Of a stretch of 64,000 nucleotides of DNA, positions 36,001 through 51,000 are shown in pieces. Every line of letters begins with the position of its first letter. Positions within the stretch are counted from its first letter, which is position 1. The notes under the pieces were generated by a model. It was not told the origin of the DNA. It saw only the letters and a list, made by a program, of their open reading frames with translations, and did not search any database. The stretch is from the NCBI GenBank assembly GCA_013398055.1, contig VZRS01002658.1, forward strand, positions 171,732 to 235,731. Direction: 5' to 3'. Origin of the DNA: Ifrita kowaldi. Taxonomy: Eukaryota; Chordata; Aves; Passeriformes; Cinclosomatidae. Made by a program: the position numbers and the translations under genes.

Positions 36001-39000
36001 GCTTCACTTGAAGTCAAAAAGCATTCTGATAGTGAGGACAAGACATAATCCATCAAGGAAAATATTTTCCTGAAAATCTTCCAAACTCTATGCCACATTT
36101 GAAGAAAAAAATAACAATCTCTCGGTTTCTACTCTAAGTTTCTATTCTGCCGTATCCAAGTGTCTATTTTGTAATATTAGAGAGTTTGTGGGATCAGAAG
36201 AAAAAAAGCCATCAGAATCTAAATCAGGTACCTCAATCCAGCAGAACAAATACTCAGTGAAATTTGGTGCAATCTATTTTCAACAGTGAGATACTAAATT
36301 CACCCCATAAATAAGACTTCATCTTTATTTTGATCCATGTAGAGTTATACTGTCTTTTAAGGAAAAATATATTAGCCAATGAAATTAATTTTCAGAGTAC
36401 CGTGAAAAACATCATGGCTTTTACTGAGTTAATGTATGATCTGTCAATTACTAATGTCTTAGTAAGTCTCCTGTGGTCTGGAATCTTTAAAGACTCAGTT
36501 ATTTATGGCCATTTTGGCCCCTGGCATAGCTTTAGTTTCCTTCAGTGTAGTTGAAATTTGATTTTACAAGCCAGAGTTTATACCATATCTGAACTATCTG
36601 ACTGTCCTAACCCCATTTAGTTCAGAAGCAAAATGGCCTAATGTGTCCACACAAAGTCTTGCGATGTTTATATGCAAGGCCCCTTCCAGATGGTTATTTT
36701 AAAAGTAATTTTTGGAGGATATTTATAAAGATGCAGAGATAGCAGCACTGAAAGCAAACAGCTTTTCACATGATTAATGTTCCTGTGCAGATGGAAGCAT
36801 GACCAATTAGTGGCTGAATTCTGGCTGAAGCTGCTGTCTCTGTTTACAAAAGCCCAAGGTAAGGCTGAAACAGTGCTTTGCTCATTCCCACTCCCAAATT
36901 GGAGTCAATATTTACTGACCACTTCACTGAGCAAAGTTCATACTGTCCTAAATGCATACCCTGTATATTTTGCATGACTTTGGCAACTGATCTGGACCTT
37001 AACACTGAGTTCAATTATGAATTCAATTATGAGGCTTATCCTAAGGGGAAAAGGCATTTCCATCTCAGCAGAAAAGGTACCAAAATCCTTGAGAAATATG
37101 GCCTGCTTCATCCACAGTGTATGCACAGGAAAATCAAGAGCTGCTGGGCAGAGCTCTGAGAATTCCAGCAATGCGCCCATATCCCTGGATGGGAGGAAGA
37201 AACAGGACACATATTGGAAACTGCCTCTTCCACCAGCAAAAGTACCAGAGGGGTATGCTGGACTAGTCCCCCCATTTCCGGCAGGACAGCCATAAGTAGA
37301 GGAAGGAGTGCTTGCTGTGGGCCAAACCCACAGGTTTTCCTACTGGCTGATCTGTCACAGAAGTCCAAGGATCAGAGGGCTGCTCCTACATCAGCAAGTG
37401 CTGCTCCTGGTATGAGGGGAGGAGAAGCTCATATTTGCTGTTTAAATACAGACAGGGAGCATGTGGGGCCATCACCTCAGTGCACAACACACAGGGGTCA
37501 GGTCCCAGCTAGCCCCTGGATGTGCAGCACAACCCACCCCATCCCAAATGCCAAACAGTAGCCTCAGGCAGCCCTTGGATCCTTACCGAGAAAAGTCCCT
37601 GTGTAATGTCCTCCTAATGTTAAAAATTATTTCAAGGAGGTTGTGCACAGGATCAAAATTATCTCAAGGTTCTTCACATAAACCTATCTATAAATGGAGA
37701 AAAATAAAAAGCCATACTATACTAAAGGCAGTAGAGACAAAATTTTTTTTTTCCTCTGAAAGGAAATTCCATCATGTTGAAATGCATTTTACTTCCACAG
37801 TACAGTCAAATCTCAACATTTTTTGCATATTTTGAAAAAAATCTTATTATAAAAATTAATCATTTTATAATGCTGGTATAGTTTGCCAAAAATTAACACT
37901 ATACCAGGGTAAATATATGTTGAAGTAAGATAAATTGGCTTGAATTAAAGTCAGTAAAATCACAAAGCTGAAACCAATTTTTTTTACCATTTCAAGAAAA
38001 TGTTGACATTTTCATAAGTATAAATTAATTTCCTCAGCTTTTCCCCCCCCAAAAAAAAATCATTGAAATGAATACATTCCTAATATAAGTGCATTTTCTA
38101 ATGGAAAAATGAATAATTTTTTTTTTCAAATTTTCTCAGCATTGGAAGTTATTGAAAATTGTATATTGAAAATAACCTGCAATCTGGCATGTGAAGATCC
38201 TTTGCTCTACACTTCTGCTTAGTACCAGTACATTCAATGAAACTGGCCTTGCATTTCAGCAACACATCTGGCCAATTATATCTTGATGTCCTTTTTTCAT
38301 GCTGTACACTTCCAAGCAACAATACAGCTCACATTAAACTAAAATCAGTTTTCATCAGCCTCATTTGTCTTTTCAAAGGTTTTTATGCACCTTATAAAAT
38401 CTTACAACAGATCATGAGCAGCAGACTCATTCTGTAAAGTTTATAGTGTAGTGTGATGTTTTACTTAATATTCACATAGGTGCAGTGATATTGCCATCTT
38501 ATTTATGTATTCTTTTAATTATTTATATATTTTTGATATTGATAATACATCAATCATTGATAATTGTTGATATATTATTGAGGTATTCCTCGATAAAATT
38601 TTAAAGCCATATTAAATGTGTGTTATCATCATCCTTGACAGCCTTTCTGGTTCTAGGTCTCTTTGTTTGCTCAAGTCAGGTAAAACATCACCAGAAAAGC
38701 AGATTAAGGGACACATACAAATGGAAAAAGATAAAAACTACACAGCACCTTACATAAGGAAAGCCCTGGTACACTGAAAGTCATAAGATTTTTCTTTTAG
38801 AAAGTACTTGACTTCTCTTGATTTCTAATATTATCAGTCAGGTTGATACATGTGAGATGTCAACACAGCAAATATAAAACCCAGGAAAAAAAGCATATGT
38901 TTTAACCATATGGCTCATTTGAAAATAGATGCTAAGAATTTGTGTCCCCCAAGCAGTCTGAAGTGTTAAATACCTTAGGAATTACCTTGTTACATGCAAA

Positions 39001-42000
39001 TTTGGGCCATGGGCCCGTCTCATGAACTTTAGGCTCAAAAATTATACACAGCCGTTCCCATTCAGCCAGGCTGGTTGTTTACTGTTTTAACTTTGATAGT
39101 CTTGAGCTGAACAAATAAAGGGACCTGTTCACTCACTCAGCCTCCCCCCTATCCAAACAAGACTTCCTAGCGAACAAAAAATCCTTCTGTTTTCCTACCT
39201 GAGACTCTTAGACCAAGAAAACTCTCATAAAGAGAGGGAATGTTTTACCTGCATCACAATTTAATGCTGCTTTCCATAAAATGCTCTTATTTGAAAATGG
39301 AGCATGGCTTCCCTATCATGGAAAATTTAAGCCCTTCTTAGATTTCAAATTTAGACATCAAATTTACAATTGCATGCACTCGATGGGAGACAGATGAAGA
39401 GTAAAAGAGCATGGGCAGAGCATGAAATCAAGAATAAGACAGATGACGCTGATCCAGGAGATGATGGAAGTTGTTATTGATGTACATGAAGTAAACACTA
39501 AGACACAGCGGAGTAAGCACTATTTACTATTTGCTTGTTAAAAATCAACAAGCCAATGACAGTCAAGGATGGCTTATTTATCCTTACTCTTTTCCCAGAT
39601 GACCTCTAAACAGTTATGTACTGCAAATATGAAATGGCAGAACAGATTTCCTGGTTTATATACTGCTAAGTATTTATAAGGCAATTGTTATTAATTTCCG
39701 TGGGACATTGAAGGTGATGAATTGTTACACCCATTGACTGTGAATTAATTTCATTAATAGACCTGATGTGATATGTTCTATACAGGGCATGAATGAGCTT
39801 CTGTTAAAATTCACAGTCCAAAATGCATGACTACCTTATATGAAAATCAAACCACAGTTTTTCTGAGCTTTAAAAAAAATTCAATCTCTATTTTCCACTA
39901 GCCTTAAAGTCAGCTCTAAGGGATTTTTTTCATTTTACCATCAAAATGTGAATTTCAAAAAAAAGCATAGTAGCAGTAAGGTGCAGTGAATTAAAATTAA
40001 TATTATCATTAAACCAAATGATATCAGGATTTCAGCCAGGAAACAAGGTGTTTTCACAATTAAGAAATCACCAATCAATATTTGCCATGATGCTCCCTTG
40101 TACAAGTCCCATTAGCCAGCAGGCAGCTGCATGCAGCTGCAACAGGCAAAGATTACTTTTCATACTCCTTTCCACTGCTGCTGATTTCAGAGCAGTTATT
40201 CTGATTTGTTTGACAGAAGGATCAATTCTTTCCTCTAGATTCCAGTGAAGGGGAGTATTACCTTCAAGCATCTTCTGCAGACTGTTTCTCATGACATGGA
40301 TGTTCTCGATGCCTATGAACTGAAACTTTATGTTGGAGTAGTTGTCTTCATTTTCATATCCCTTCCCTGCTGCTCTGTTTGCCATTGCGTTGAGCTGAAA
40401 AACATTGGGAAAATTGGATGAAAACCAGTAGCAGAATCCTTTCAAAACAAACCCTGTGGTCTACAGCAATAAATCAGAGGGGCTTAAGTCAGGCACAGAT
40501 AGGAAGCATTTGTCACAGCGTCAACACAAGGAGCTATGAATCGGGGATCTGTTTACAGCCTATTGCAGGGCGCTGGGTTGCCGTGTCTCTGATATCGCTG
40601 TTTCACACACTTCGAGTGAAACTTCATTAGTCAGGTTAAACACAAAAACCCCACAGCCTACATAGGGTTCCTCTGCAAGAGCATAAAGGTTTTAATTTGG
40701 TTTTAAAGAGCTGTTCTGCTTTTATATTGGATCGGCATTATGTTTACTAGCAGAATGTACCCAGGAGGTGGCAGTGTCCCATCTGCCATGCCACTGTTTC
40801 ATAGCATGGGCACACTTGTGCAGTAATGTTGCCCAAGTTACTGCATTTTACTGCTCGAATCACCCAAAAGCTGATAAAGCTTACTTCTTTGAAGTTTGCA
40901 ATAATGAAGAGGCAGTTGGAGTAGTTTTTCCGAATTTTATAGTATCTTGGCTCTTACTATGTAAAACTACAAAATATTTGAATTGACAACATCACCACCA
41001 TTATTTTCATCTGCAATGCAGTGCTATCAAAGGAGCTGCTGTGCTTCAGCAAAAATACTTTCAATTGGAAGTTGAAGTTTAGTGTTCGAATCTGTTACTT
41101 GCTTCCTACCATGGGAAAGTTACTAAGTATTTCTTTAGCTCAGTTTTCCCAGGCATAAAATTAAGGATGGGGTTAATACTTATTCTCTCCCCTTTTGGAA
41201 TCCTTGGGTGGGAAGGAAAATGATCTACCAAGCTCCTTATGCCAAATTTTGATCTTTGGGCTGAAAACTAGAGCTGATAGAAATTTAATTAAGTACTTTT
41301 TCTTTGATAGGTTTTTCTTAATAATTTTTTTTTTATAAGTACTTACTTACTTTTTTTAAAACTTCCTATAGGAAAATCTCGCTGTGCAGTAGAAAGAAAT
41401 TGTCTTTTTGCATAAAGTTCCTGCTTTTCTGTGAAATTCATGCTGTAAGGCTGTGGGACCTTTGAACTTCCCAAGAAATATGAAGGCTCTGAGAGTGACA
41501 AAGCAGCTCAAGTGGCAGAACCTCCATGCCTCTGAGCACAACTAACAGCTTCTGCTCAGGAAAGATTTAAGAAATAAATAATAAAGGATATAGACTTCAT
41601 GAGGCATCAATTGGACAAAAAGTGACTCCATTTCAGTGAGAGCCAATGCTCATGAAAAAGTAAAAAAAAAAGTCTCTCTTAGGCATTGCCTAGGGGACAA
41701 GAGGCTATGCAGATAACTCTGTCTCCAGTTTATTTCCAACAGTGCAAGCAGTACTATTGATTCACTGCTTCTGTGGTCACATCTGAAACTCACAGTAATA
41801 TATTTTAGTGCTTAGCTAATGGCATCATGGGATATACAAGAATGTCTCCTTTTCTGACCTCTTCCACCCCAAACACACATACTCCCAATATTCAGTTTTA
41901 ATTTGGAGCCAATACACACAACTGGGGACTGATTGTCTGATGCCATCTTCCCTCCAACCAAGATAAACAACCCTAGCTTTTTTACCTTACATGTCAAAAG

Positions 42001-45000
42001 AGGTTTCCAAGGACCAAACCTGACATCTTAACTTTCAAAGGAAAGAGCTAAAAAGTTACATTTGTGGACCACCATTACGAATTGAAATATTGCATGAATT
42101 TCATGATACAACAGAAGGAACCACACTCTGGAGAGAAACCTGGGCAAACCACCAGCATTTCTGATTTATTCAAATCTTGGGGAGAATTTCTTTGAACTTG
42201 TGGTATGCAGGTCAGGAAAGAGCACAAGCAAAAAAACTCCATTTTTGTCTTGTCTATCAACCAGCAGTCTGCTAATGTTTTTACTATCAATGGACAATAA
42301 AAAAAAGATACAGGCTGTGAACAGCATGTCAGTTAAGGACAAAGTCCTCAGTGTGACTTGCTACAAAGACAGAAATTATCTGCTGAATCCTAATCTTTCC
42401 CTTTTGAAGCTGACATCAGTGTTCTTGTACAAACAAAATGAGGCAGTCTCTCTCTGCAGTAGCCTATAGCTTCAGGAAGAAAGATCTGTACACGAGTCTC
42501 AACCACCACAAACCCCTGAAACCCTAGATGAAAAACATATATCCTCTAACTAACCTAGTACTCAGCAAATAAATACCATTAACTGTTTCTGCAGCAGAGC
42601 AATTTTATCACAAATATCCTTTCTTAAAGGACAATCTGAAATAGCACTCTTTAAAAGTAAATAAATATAAGGTTAAATGGCAAGGCATTCTGACACTCAT
42701 TTATTTTAAATACTGTCAGTTGCCAAACTTTGCAGCTGCCACAATATTTACTAACAAGTTTTCCACATCATCTACCAAAATTCCATCTGTTGCTCTTGAA
42801 GTAGTGGTTGTGAAGCTCTCTAAATTGTGCATGTCCTTGATTAATCTCAGTGAATATGAGGGTACAGCCTCTAAAGGTAAAAGACCTCACCTGCAAGATT
42901 TCCTGGCATTTTCTTTAATCTGGGGGATAACAAAGCTGTGTCTTGTTATAAAGATTATACAACTTATGTGTTTTACTCATAAGCAGTAAGTTTGTATTAG
43001 CTTCTTCTGTGATCACATAGAGGAATGACAGTGGCTGAAGTAAAGTTGCATTTGGTCATCCTGCTATATCCAAATGAAGTGGAAACAAAGCTTTCTTCCA
43101 CAGACAAATCTTTTGTTTTGAAAATTATCAAGTGCAATGAGGGAAGAGCACTTGGGAATGTTGAACTGAAGGATCCATCAACATTCATGATCTTTGCAAG
43201 GAACTGGTTCTTATGAGAAATGAGGCAAATAGTTTTGTAGCCACCTACGGGAATGGGAAGCCTTCCACCAGACTGATATCTTATCTTTACATTTGTTAAA
43301 GGTTCCCTGAGGAATACCAGGAACCGCTTCCACCAATCCCTATCCCTTGCTATATGCTCCAGATTTATAAATGCATTATCAGGTGCAAAACTGTAACAAG
43401 GCATCTGGGATCACAGGAGCTTTGTAGATCTGTCTATTTTTGCTGCACAGAGAGAAGTAGGAATCTGGTATACAAACTTCTTTACATCAAAACCTTTTTT
43501 TACAGAGAAGTTCAGTGAAAAAAAACAGTCTTCATCTCCTGACTGGCTCCTGAAGAAGCCAGCATTGCTGGAAATATGCTGGCATTCATGGCTAAGTGAG
43601 CCCATTTCAGTCTCTCCACACCCTCCACAAAGTATGGGCTTTTTTCACTGCACACAGAAGATGTCTCAAAGTAATTTACCAGGTATTAACAGGTAGGACC
43701 CGTCCTTTAATTTTATTAAAATTAAAGGACAGCTTCTTCCTGTTAATACCTGGTATAACATTATTAATAGCCAGTAAGTCATTAGCAATAAATCTCATCA
43801 GTCAAAGACCGCCTTAAATGGGGAAGAGCACCAACACCATCAGAGAGAAAACAAGCTATAACTATTATTACATATAGAAAACTGTTAAACAAGCACTAGT
43901 TAGGCAGCTAGGTCTGTACTTCATATCTAACACCCATTCTGAACACAATGGTACCGATCCATTCCTAGTGCTCATCAAAATTCACTTGCTTCAGGACCGT
44001 AAGTAAGCTGGTAGCATCCTCATCTTCCCAATAAAAAAGAGGGAACTGAAGGTCAAAGCAGTTCCCAGATTACACAGTCCTTGGTGAGATTTGGGTAAAT
44101 GAGACATGCCAAGGCCCTCATTTTCTGGCTACTGCCTCCCATTAGCACTGGGAGCACTCACAGCACCTCCCCACCAACACCTGTGTCTTCAGTCACCAGC
44201 CATGCAGGTTCCTTGTATCTTCTCCAGCTCTGCCAGGTTCGCCCTTCCTCACTCCATTTCTCATGTTTCTCAGCTTTACCCACCTTGCCCTTTCAGGCTC
44301 TGTCTTCTGATCTCAGGATACTGAAACAGCTTCCTTGTTCCTTTTCCACAAACATTTATTCTCATTTTTCCTTTTCCCATGCTACAGCTAATCCTACACC
44401 TACAAAGGATTTTGTGGAGATTTGCCTCTTTAGTTTCTTTTCTTCAGAGGCTTTGGTAACTTCAAGCAGAAAGTTGCTGATAGTGTAATAAAGAACATAT
44501 CCCTACTACTACCTCCAGATACTGAAGTCTATCTAGTCTTTTTCACCTTGAGCTCTTTGCTAGCATCACAATTTAGATACGATGTTTTTTTAGCTTCTAA
44601 ACTCTTCTAGATCATTATTGAGTTTCTATATTTCTCCATATTTTTTCCTAAAGCTTTTATCTTGGCCAGAGGCTTTTAATCAGTTATAGATATGGCATCT
44701 GATGTCACTATTTATCACATTTCAGTTTCTCTCTCAAAACCACCAAAGTGCTGGAGATATTTAAAGATCTCTTCCATTCTTGTGATCTCAGTAACTTGTC
44801 TTTCCTCAGCCTTCTGCAGAGGTCATTGGAATTTTCTCACTTCCAGGAGAAATCATACATGGAAAATTACAGTATAAGCAGGCAGAAGTTTGCAACATTA
44901 CAAACAACTGTAAATACATTTTATAATGGGAATTATTTTTTGCAGTCTCATCAGAAATATACTTACTTGATAGCTCCTTTGCATGTGTAAACAGTTACAA

Positions 45001-48000
45001 TTACACATTATTTACTTTTCTGTATCTTGACATATTGCTAAGAACAAGAAAAGGGAAAGGTTCAGTGTAAAGGAGAAAATTCTCCCAGAGATAATAATGT
45101 GGTCAAGGTTTCTAGTCAGGATTCCCCTGACAAATCCTCATGTACCTGTGGAGTTACACAGGTGCAACTAAGATCAGAAGTGACTTGGTCAGTCACTTAG
45201 GTTGTGCATCTTCCCTAATGTATTCAGCCCAGAGTCAGTCTGGCTATGTGCAAGAAATTTAATGTACTTACTTTGGGCCGAGTGTCAACAACATATATGA
45301 AATCACTTCCTGGATTGGCTTTTCTAATGGCCTGGAGCATCTGTTCATCCTCAAGGCATCGAGCACTAAAGCCAGATAAAGGCTGGCTGCTTCTACATAT
45401 GGACGCCTGCAGAAAAGCAGACAAACAAACAAAAAAACCTAACATAATTATAAAGTAGAAATTGTTTAGCATCCAGAAGCATTTGCAAAACCAGATCATT
45501 AGATGTTTGCATAAATGTACAGTTACATGAGAAAGGCAAAATGGTAAAATTAATTACATATTAATAAATACATTATTCTTAAAAAGGCAAGGAAATATTA
45601 GCTCTTACATCCATCCTTTCTGTGTCTCCTCACAGATCTTTTCTTGAAAAGCTACTCCTGATTCTCTAACTGATGCAAGTATAGTTTATCAGCTCCTCAA
45701 CTTGCTCTCAAGCTACCAGACCCAAAATTGCTCTGTTCTCCTCCCAACCACCCGTTAAGCTGCCTGCTACTGGCCTTCTCTCCTCTGCCATCCATGTCTC
45801 ACGGCCTCTTGTACTACTCCACCTACTTGTGATAGAGAGATCACATATTTTTGGTGTTAGCTGGATGATGAAACTGAGTTTAAATGTCTGCATTAAACAT
45901 CTATTAATGCCTATTAATGAACTAACCACACTAACCAGACTACACTAATAATTTTTTTAATTAAACACTGATTTCTTCTTGCAAAACCTTACTATAAGAA
46001 TTATGAGACCAAGGCCAAAATAAGCAGACACTTCAAGGCTACAAATTCACACTTACATTGTTACCCTTGCAATAGTAGGAAAGAGCTGGGAAACGCCTTC
46101 GGCTCCGAAATTTAGAACTCCCCACTATGATGTGTGCAGTTGCAGACTTTGGTACATAGACTTCTGTAGGATAGGAGTCACAGACCTGTGAAAGCAAACT
46201 CTGTTTGGTCTACAAAGTACAAGTAGCATTAGTCATTTCCCCAGCAAAAACAAAATACCAAGAAGCTCAAGCCTCAGGGATATTCTGTCACTGTATACAT
46301 ATTACTGACATTGCTCAAAACGTTCCTTTCAAGCTGGAAAGTATTTATCCTAACTTACAGATGGCAAAACTGAAGCAAAAGGGTTGAAGGGCTGTATTTC
46401 CAAATGTTAATTCATGCCTTGTTGAGGACAGGTTTAACACACATTCATACCAGAAAAGATTTATCATTATGTATAGCAAGGTTGTATTTACAACTGCAGT
46501 GTCCTCTGTAGCAGAATTTGGGAGTAAGGATGGGAGTGGGTCAAACATTCTGCTGGGAGGGGACAATAGAGCCAAATTTTTTGGAAAATTTGATAATTAA
46601 AAAAAAAGGGACAGAAATAGGGACATGGAGACAAGAAATTAAGCCACATGGAATGAAGTTACCAAAAGGCAAGTAACCCTGACAATGCCCACCACTTCTG
46701 AGAGGAACCGGATGAGCCTGCAAAAAAAGCCCTGAATTCCCTCTGGAGACAAGTGAGACCACAGATGGAATGCTGGTTTTACCCCCTTTTCCTGATATTG
46801 TCTGAAGCATTCTGACTGGGGTCGAAAGGATATTCAGTATCTCCCTTTGACTTTCTGAGATGACCAAAGCACTAAGGATGTCCAGGATGAAAGTACTTTC
46901 TGAGTCAAGAGATATGTAATGAAGGAGAAAGGAAAGGAAGAGCTTGTGGAAGTTAATGCTGTGGTGAACTGGATTTTATTCATGGTGACATTTTTCCTAC
47001 ACTTTATCTTAAAAGAGGTCAAACATTTTTTTCCACCCATTTTAACAAAAAGAAAACAAACCCTAACAGCACATTCAGTCTTCTCTGAGAACTTCATAGT
47101 CCTTCCTTAACATGGATATTTTCCACCAACAGAGCCAATGGAGTGCATGGACAAACTTTCTTCAAAAATATCTTGGTTATTTCTCACAATTAATTAAAAT
47201 TCTTAGGCCTTCAATTGTACAAGACTGAACAAGGCAGGACAGCAGGCAGCTAGGAAGATATATGACCTATAAAATTACTGTGAAAAACACTGACAGCCAA
47301 TCACAGATGCTTCAAAAGGAGTGTGGGAATAGCAATGAGGAAAAAATATTGCCAAGCTCACTATTTTGAGTAATTTTTTCTTTCTTAAAATGACTACATA
47401 GTAATTTTACATAGCCCTGCATGTCAGGGAAACTCTTACTCACACACATAACATTAAGTGTGACTTAAACTTCTACCCAGGCAGCCGAACCCTAACATTT
47501 AAAACACTGTGGCCATATTCTCTGTGCTTCCCTTCAACATCTGTTAAATGAAGACACATCCTTTCTCTCACTTTCTGTGTGCCATTTTATGTGAAATAGT
47601 AGAGGAAGTGCACCTTACTACATGTGTGTAGAGCTCTGAGCACAAAGAGATGCTGCTACTAAGCACTATGGTAGTCCTCAGTCAGGCTGCTGATTTATTG
47701 TACAGACAGCCTATGTAACAGAAAAATCACAACAACTCACTCCATAGTCTCTGTTTACATCACTAATCTGCCAATAGTTATTTGGAACACCCATCCGATT
47801 ATATTCTTCGTTGAGGTCCACAAGCTTCCAGCCTTGTTCTCGTTCTTCTTTATCTAATTTTGGATTGAAGGAGAAGCAATACAGCTCTTCGTATTTCACT
47901 GGGAAAAAAATAAGCAAAGAAACAGGAACAGTAAACAACTTCAGATTTCTCGTCCTGAAACCACACTTCAAAACCAGAACTTGGTGTTGACCTTGGTGTA

Positions 48001-51000
48001 GTTTCCTTTAAACCTTGGTTTATATCGACTGTCAAGAAAACTTTGCAAGTACATGCTCTTTTGTTATCTGTATATGTTGCAATGTATGTGCATTAACAGA
48101 AGTACTACTTAAAATATACTGTTCTGCTAGTCTTCAGTAGATTTGTAAAAACTTTCCCCAGCACAAAGACAAAATGTCAGTGATATGCTTTCATCCAAAA
48201 AAAACTGAAGTCAATGCCAGAGTAAGCACTTGTTCGTCAAAAGAATTTGCTATCTAGAGGTAGTTTAGAAGTCGCTTTACTAATGTAACATCTGTCCTGT
48301 GGCAAAGACAAAAGATATGAACAATGGACTATGCAGCACATTCTTCCAAAAGTGAAAAAAACTCAGTAGTCTTGGTCCCTAATTAGGTTTCCAATAGATC
48401 CAATGAAATCTTAGTTTTGTCGACTGCAAAATTGTGTCCTTGAATTAATGGCAAATGCATTTGAGATACACATGATGTAATAGCACAAAAGAAGCATATG
48501 CTACATCAATCATTTTATCATGACCAGGAAGTTGTTTAAGTAGCTGTGCCACCTGTCCCCCTCAACCACGTACTGTATATGCAAGTTTGGTGGTGCTGGA
48601 GTTTTGAACATTTTTTTAGGCGTATATCCGTATTTAACAAGTGCCTTAATCCTGGTGATCAGGGGCAGCCAGACACTGCTGCCACTGAATCCCAGCTGTT
48701 ACTGACATGAGTAACTATCCAGCACACAACTTGAAATCAATGTTCTCATTGATACTTTAGATATTGCTATGTCACAAGGGCATATTTCATTCTGTTGTTC
48801 CAAGTTCCTTAAAACTTTCCAATCAACAGACCTTTAACTTTAGAACTGAAGTAAATCACAAGCTAAGTCCTCTCTGATTTCATACATCTCCACTGACACA
48901 CTTGCTCTACAATCAGTAAATTTAAATACTACACTTCCTTTTCTAACAGCATATAGCTAACAAGCAGAATCTTAGTACACCACTGTGTTCAGTACCGTAC
49001 AGAACTTAGAGCTATAAGAAAAATAAAGACACACACACACCCCCTAATAACAATGCCCCCATCTTTTTCTATAGAAAGTCTTTACTTTTATTTTGATTAT
49101 AGCTTCTAAAGGTCTAATATAAGTTAAGTTTTGCCTTTTTAAATGTCATTAAATTGATTGTATACATACACACGCAGAAGTATGAACAGAAGAAAAGAAA
49201 ACTTCATGTCAACTCTGTCAGGAACATACTGAAAATCAAAAAAGTCTTTAGTAGGGAGAAAAAAGAGAACTATTTGCACATTTTCCAGCAGTTTAAACTC
49301 CTTCTGTATTCCCTAATTCCAAACTTCTGGCATGGCACAGATTAGGAAGACAGTCTGGTTTATTTCTCATCTGTTAACATAAAGTTTTACCACAATCCAT
49401 AAATCCAAGCTGAGTTTTTGGTAGCAACCTGAGCTCCTGTTTTCACTGCTTGGTTGTCAGAAGCATCGGGATTTTCTTTCCAAAGGACCTGCTGTTCACA
49501 GGCACAAGGAAAGCCTTTAAAAACCCACCTATGTATCCAGGTTATTTATGACTGAAGTCTGCCTCAACATTACAAGTATTATCACATGATGGTATCTGTA
49601 GGTGGTAACAAAAATGTTCAAGTATTAGTAACCAGTGCCTTAAAAGTCAGTTACCACATCTTTGCCAGTACTGATAGGACCTTTCCCAATCTTTCACAGT
49701 TATTGTGCCAAAAACATCTGCAATACTGCTATTAAACATGTAGTATCTTATGGGTAGCTTGTTTCCCAATATGACTTAATTAAGCAAAAAGGCCAAATTC
49801 AGCTGACAGCCTGACCTCATTAAAATTATAGCAAAAATAAAATCAAGCATAGCCTTCACCTTTAATGTACCTAGGACATCAGACAGCATAGAACATGTTA
49901 AGCCAGTAAACAACATGACCTTCACTCAGGAATGAATGAAAAGAACAGGCAGAGAATGGAAAGTAGAGCTTGAATAAGTCAAATTATCTGCTCATGGAGT
50001 AAAGCATGCCTTCTAATGCTGAGTAACTGTATTACCTAAAGAAAGTACGGCTTCACACCCCGACAAAATGACACAAGAGAGCACTGTCAGGGTACATATG
50101 ACTCAGCTTGAATCAGAGCCTTCTAATTTTGAGTAGGTAGGCATGATTTTATCCTCACATCATGATCAGGTAGTTTGCTGGAGAAGGAAAACTACTGTGA
50201 AGCTAAACTATGCAAAGAGCTAATTCTACAGTGCTGTTACTGCATCTTCTTTACCCAAACCTTCCTGTCCATTGCAGTCAGTCACTAAACCTATATTCAG
50301 GGTCCTCACCTACTCTTCCTTTCATCATTCTGGTGCATAGCAGACACACCTCCTGAAACACCCTGCCTCCAAGAAAAAGGATTACAGAATCACATGCCTT
50401 CCAGCACAGATGAACATGTACTTGCAGCTGAGGGGCATGGAATGAATCCAGATTTACATCAGCAGAACCACTGACTGAACTTTTCTCATCGTTTTAAATT
50501 TCTCTGATTACTTTCATCCTGCATCACCTAGCTTACCAAGTTACTTCTGCTACAGTTATATAGTACTACTGCTACTACTAGTACTTTATAAAGTTCAGTA
50601 GCTGTGCTGGTGGACTGTGCAATTTTTTTCCCCTCTACACAGTAGATAAAATTGGTGCTCTCCTAACAAGAAAAAAATTTAAAGCCAATGTTGCCAGCTT
50701 TGTAAAGACTACAATAGACAATTTCTTTGCATACTATTAAAATAATAGTAAAGAACAAAAGCTGGTGTTATGTTTCTAGAGTTACAGTTTAAAATAAACA
50801 ATCCAGAAGCTTTGTCAGCTGGTTCTTAGGAGAGCATAGTGCAGAGAGGAGCTATACTGCAGGCAATCAAATGTTGGGCTTTGATGCAACATTTGGTTTT
50901 TCATTGAAAAGGGGAAAGGTTTCAAAAGGATCTTGAACTGAGTTCAGAAACACACAGGGCATATTCAAAACGTAGATAATAATAGGCCAAAGCACAGGCA

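Larger units (their letters stand above)
40395..45271 (-). other. MTMR7: MTMR7 intron 6
   Basis: About 4.9 kb. It holds a CTCF-like motif (40761-40774), a MIR-like SINE remnant (about 41078-41210) and a long hairpin (43677-43755). The C-rich stretch at 44099-44488 carries an open frame but has no recognisable protein signature. Confidence 0.65.

Noticed and set aside
44099..44488. 129-codon open frame
   Set aside because: It is Ser/Pro/His-rich from a C-rich stretch, overlaps another frame and has no domain. It lies in the intron of MTMR7 on the opposite strand.
46541..46867. 108-codon minus-strand open frame in MTMR7 intron 5
   Set aside because: No recognisable domain and no splice context linking it to MTMR7. 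It is a chance frame or the remnant of an unrecognised repeat.
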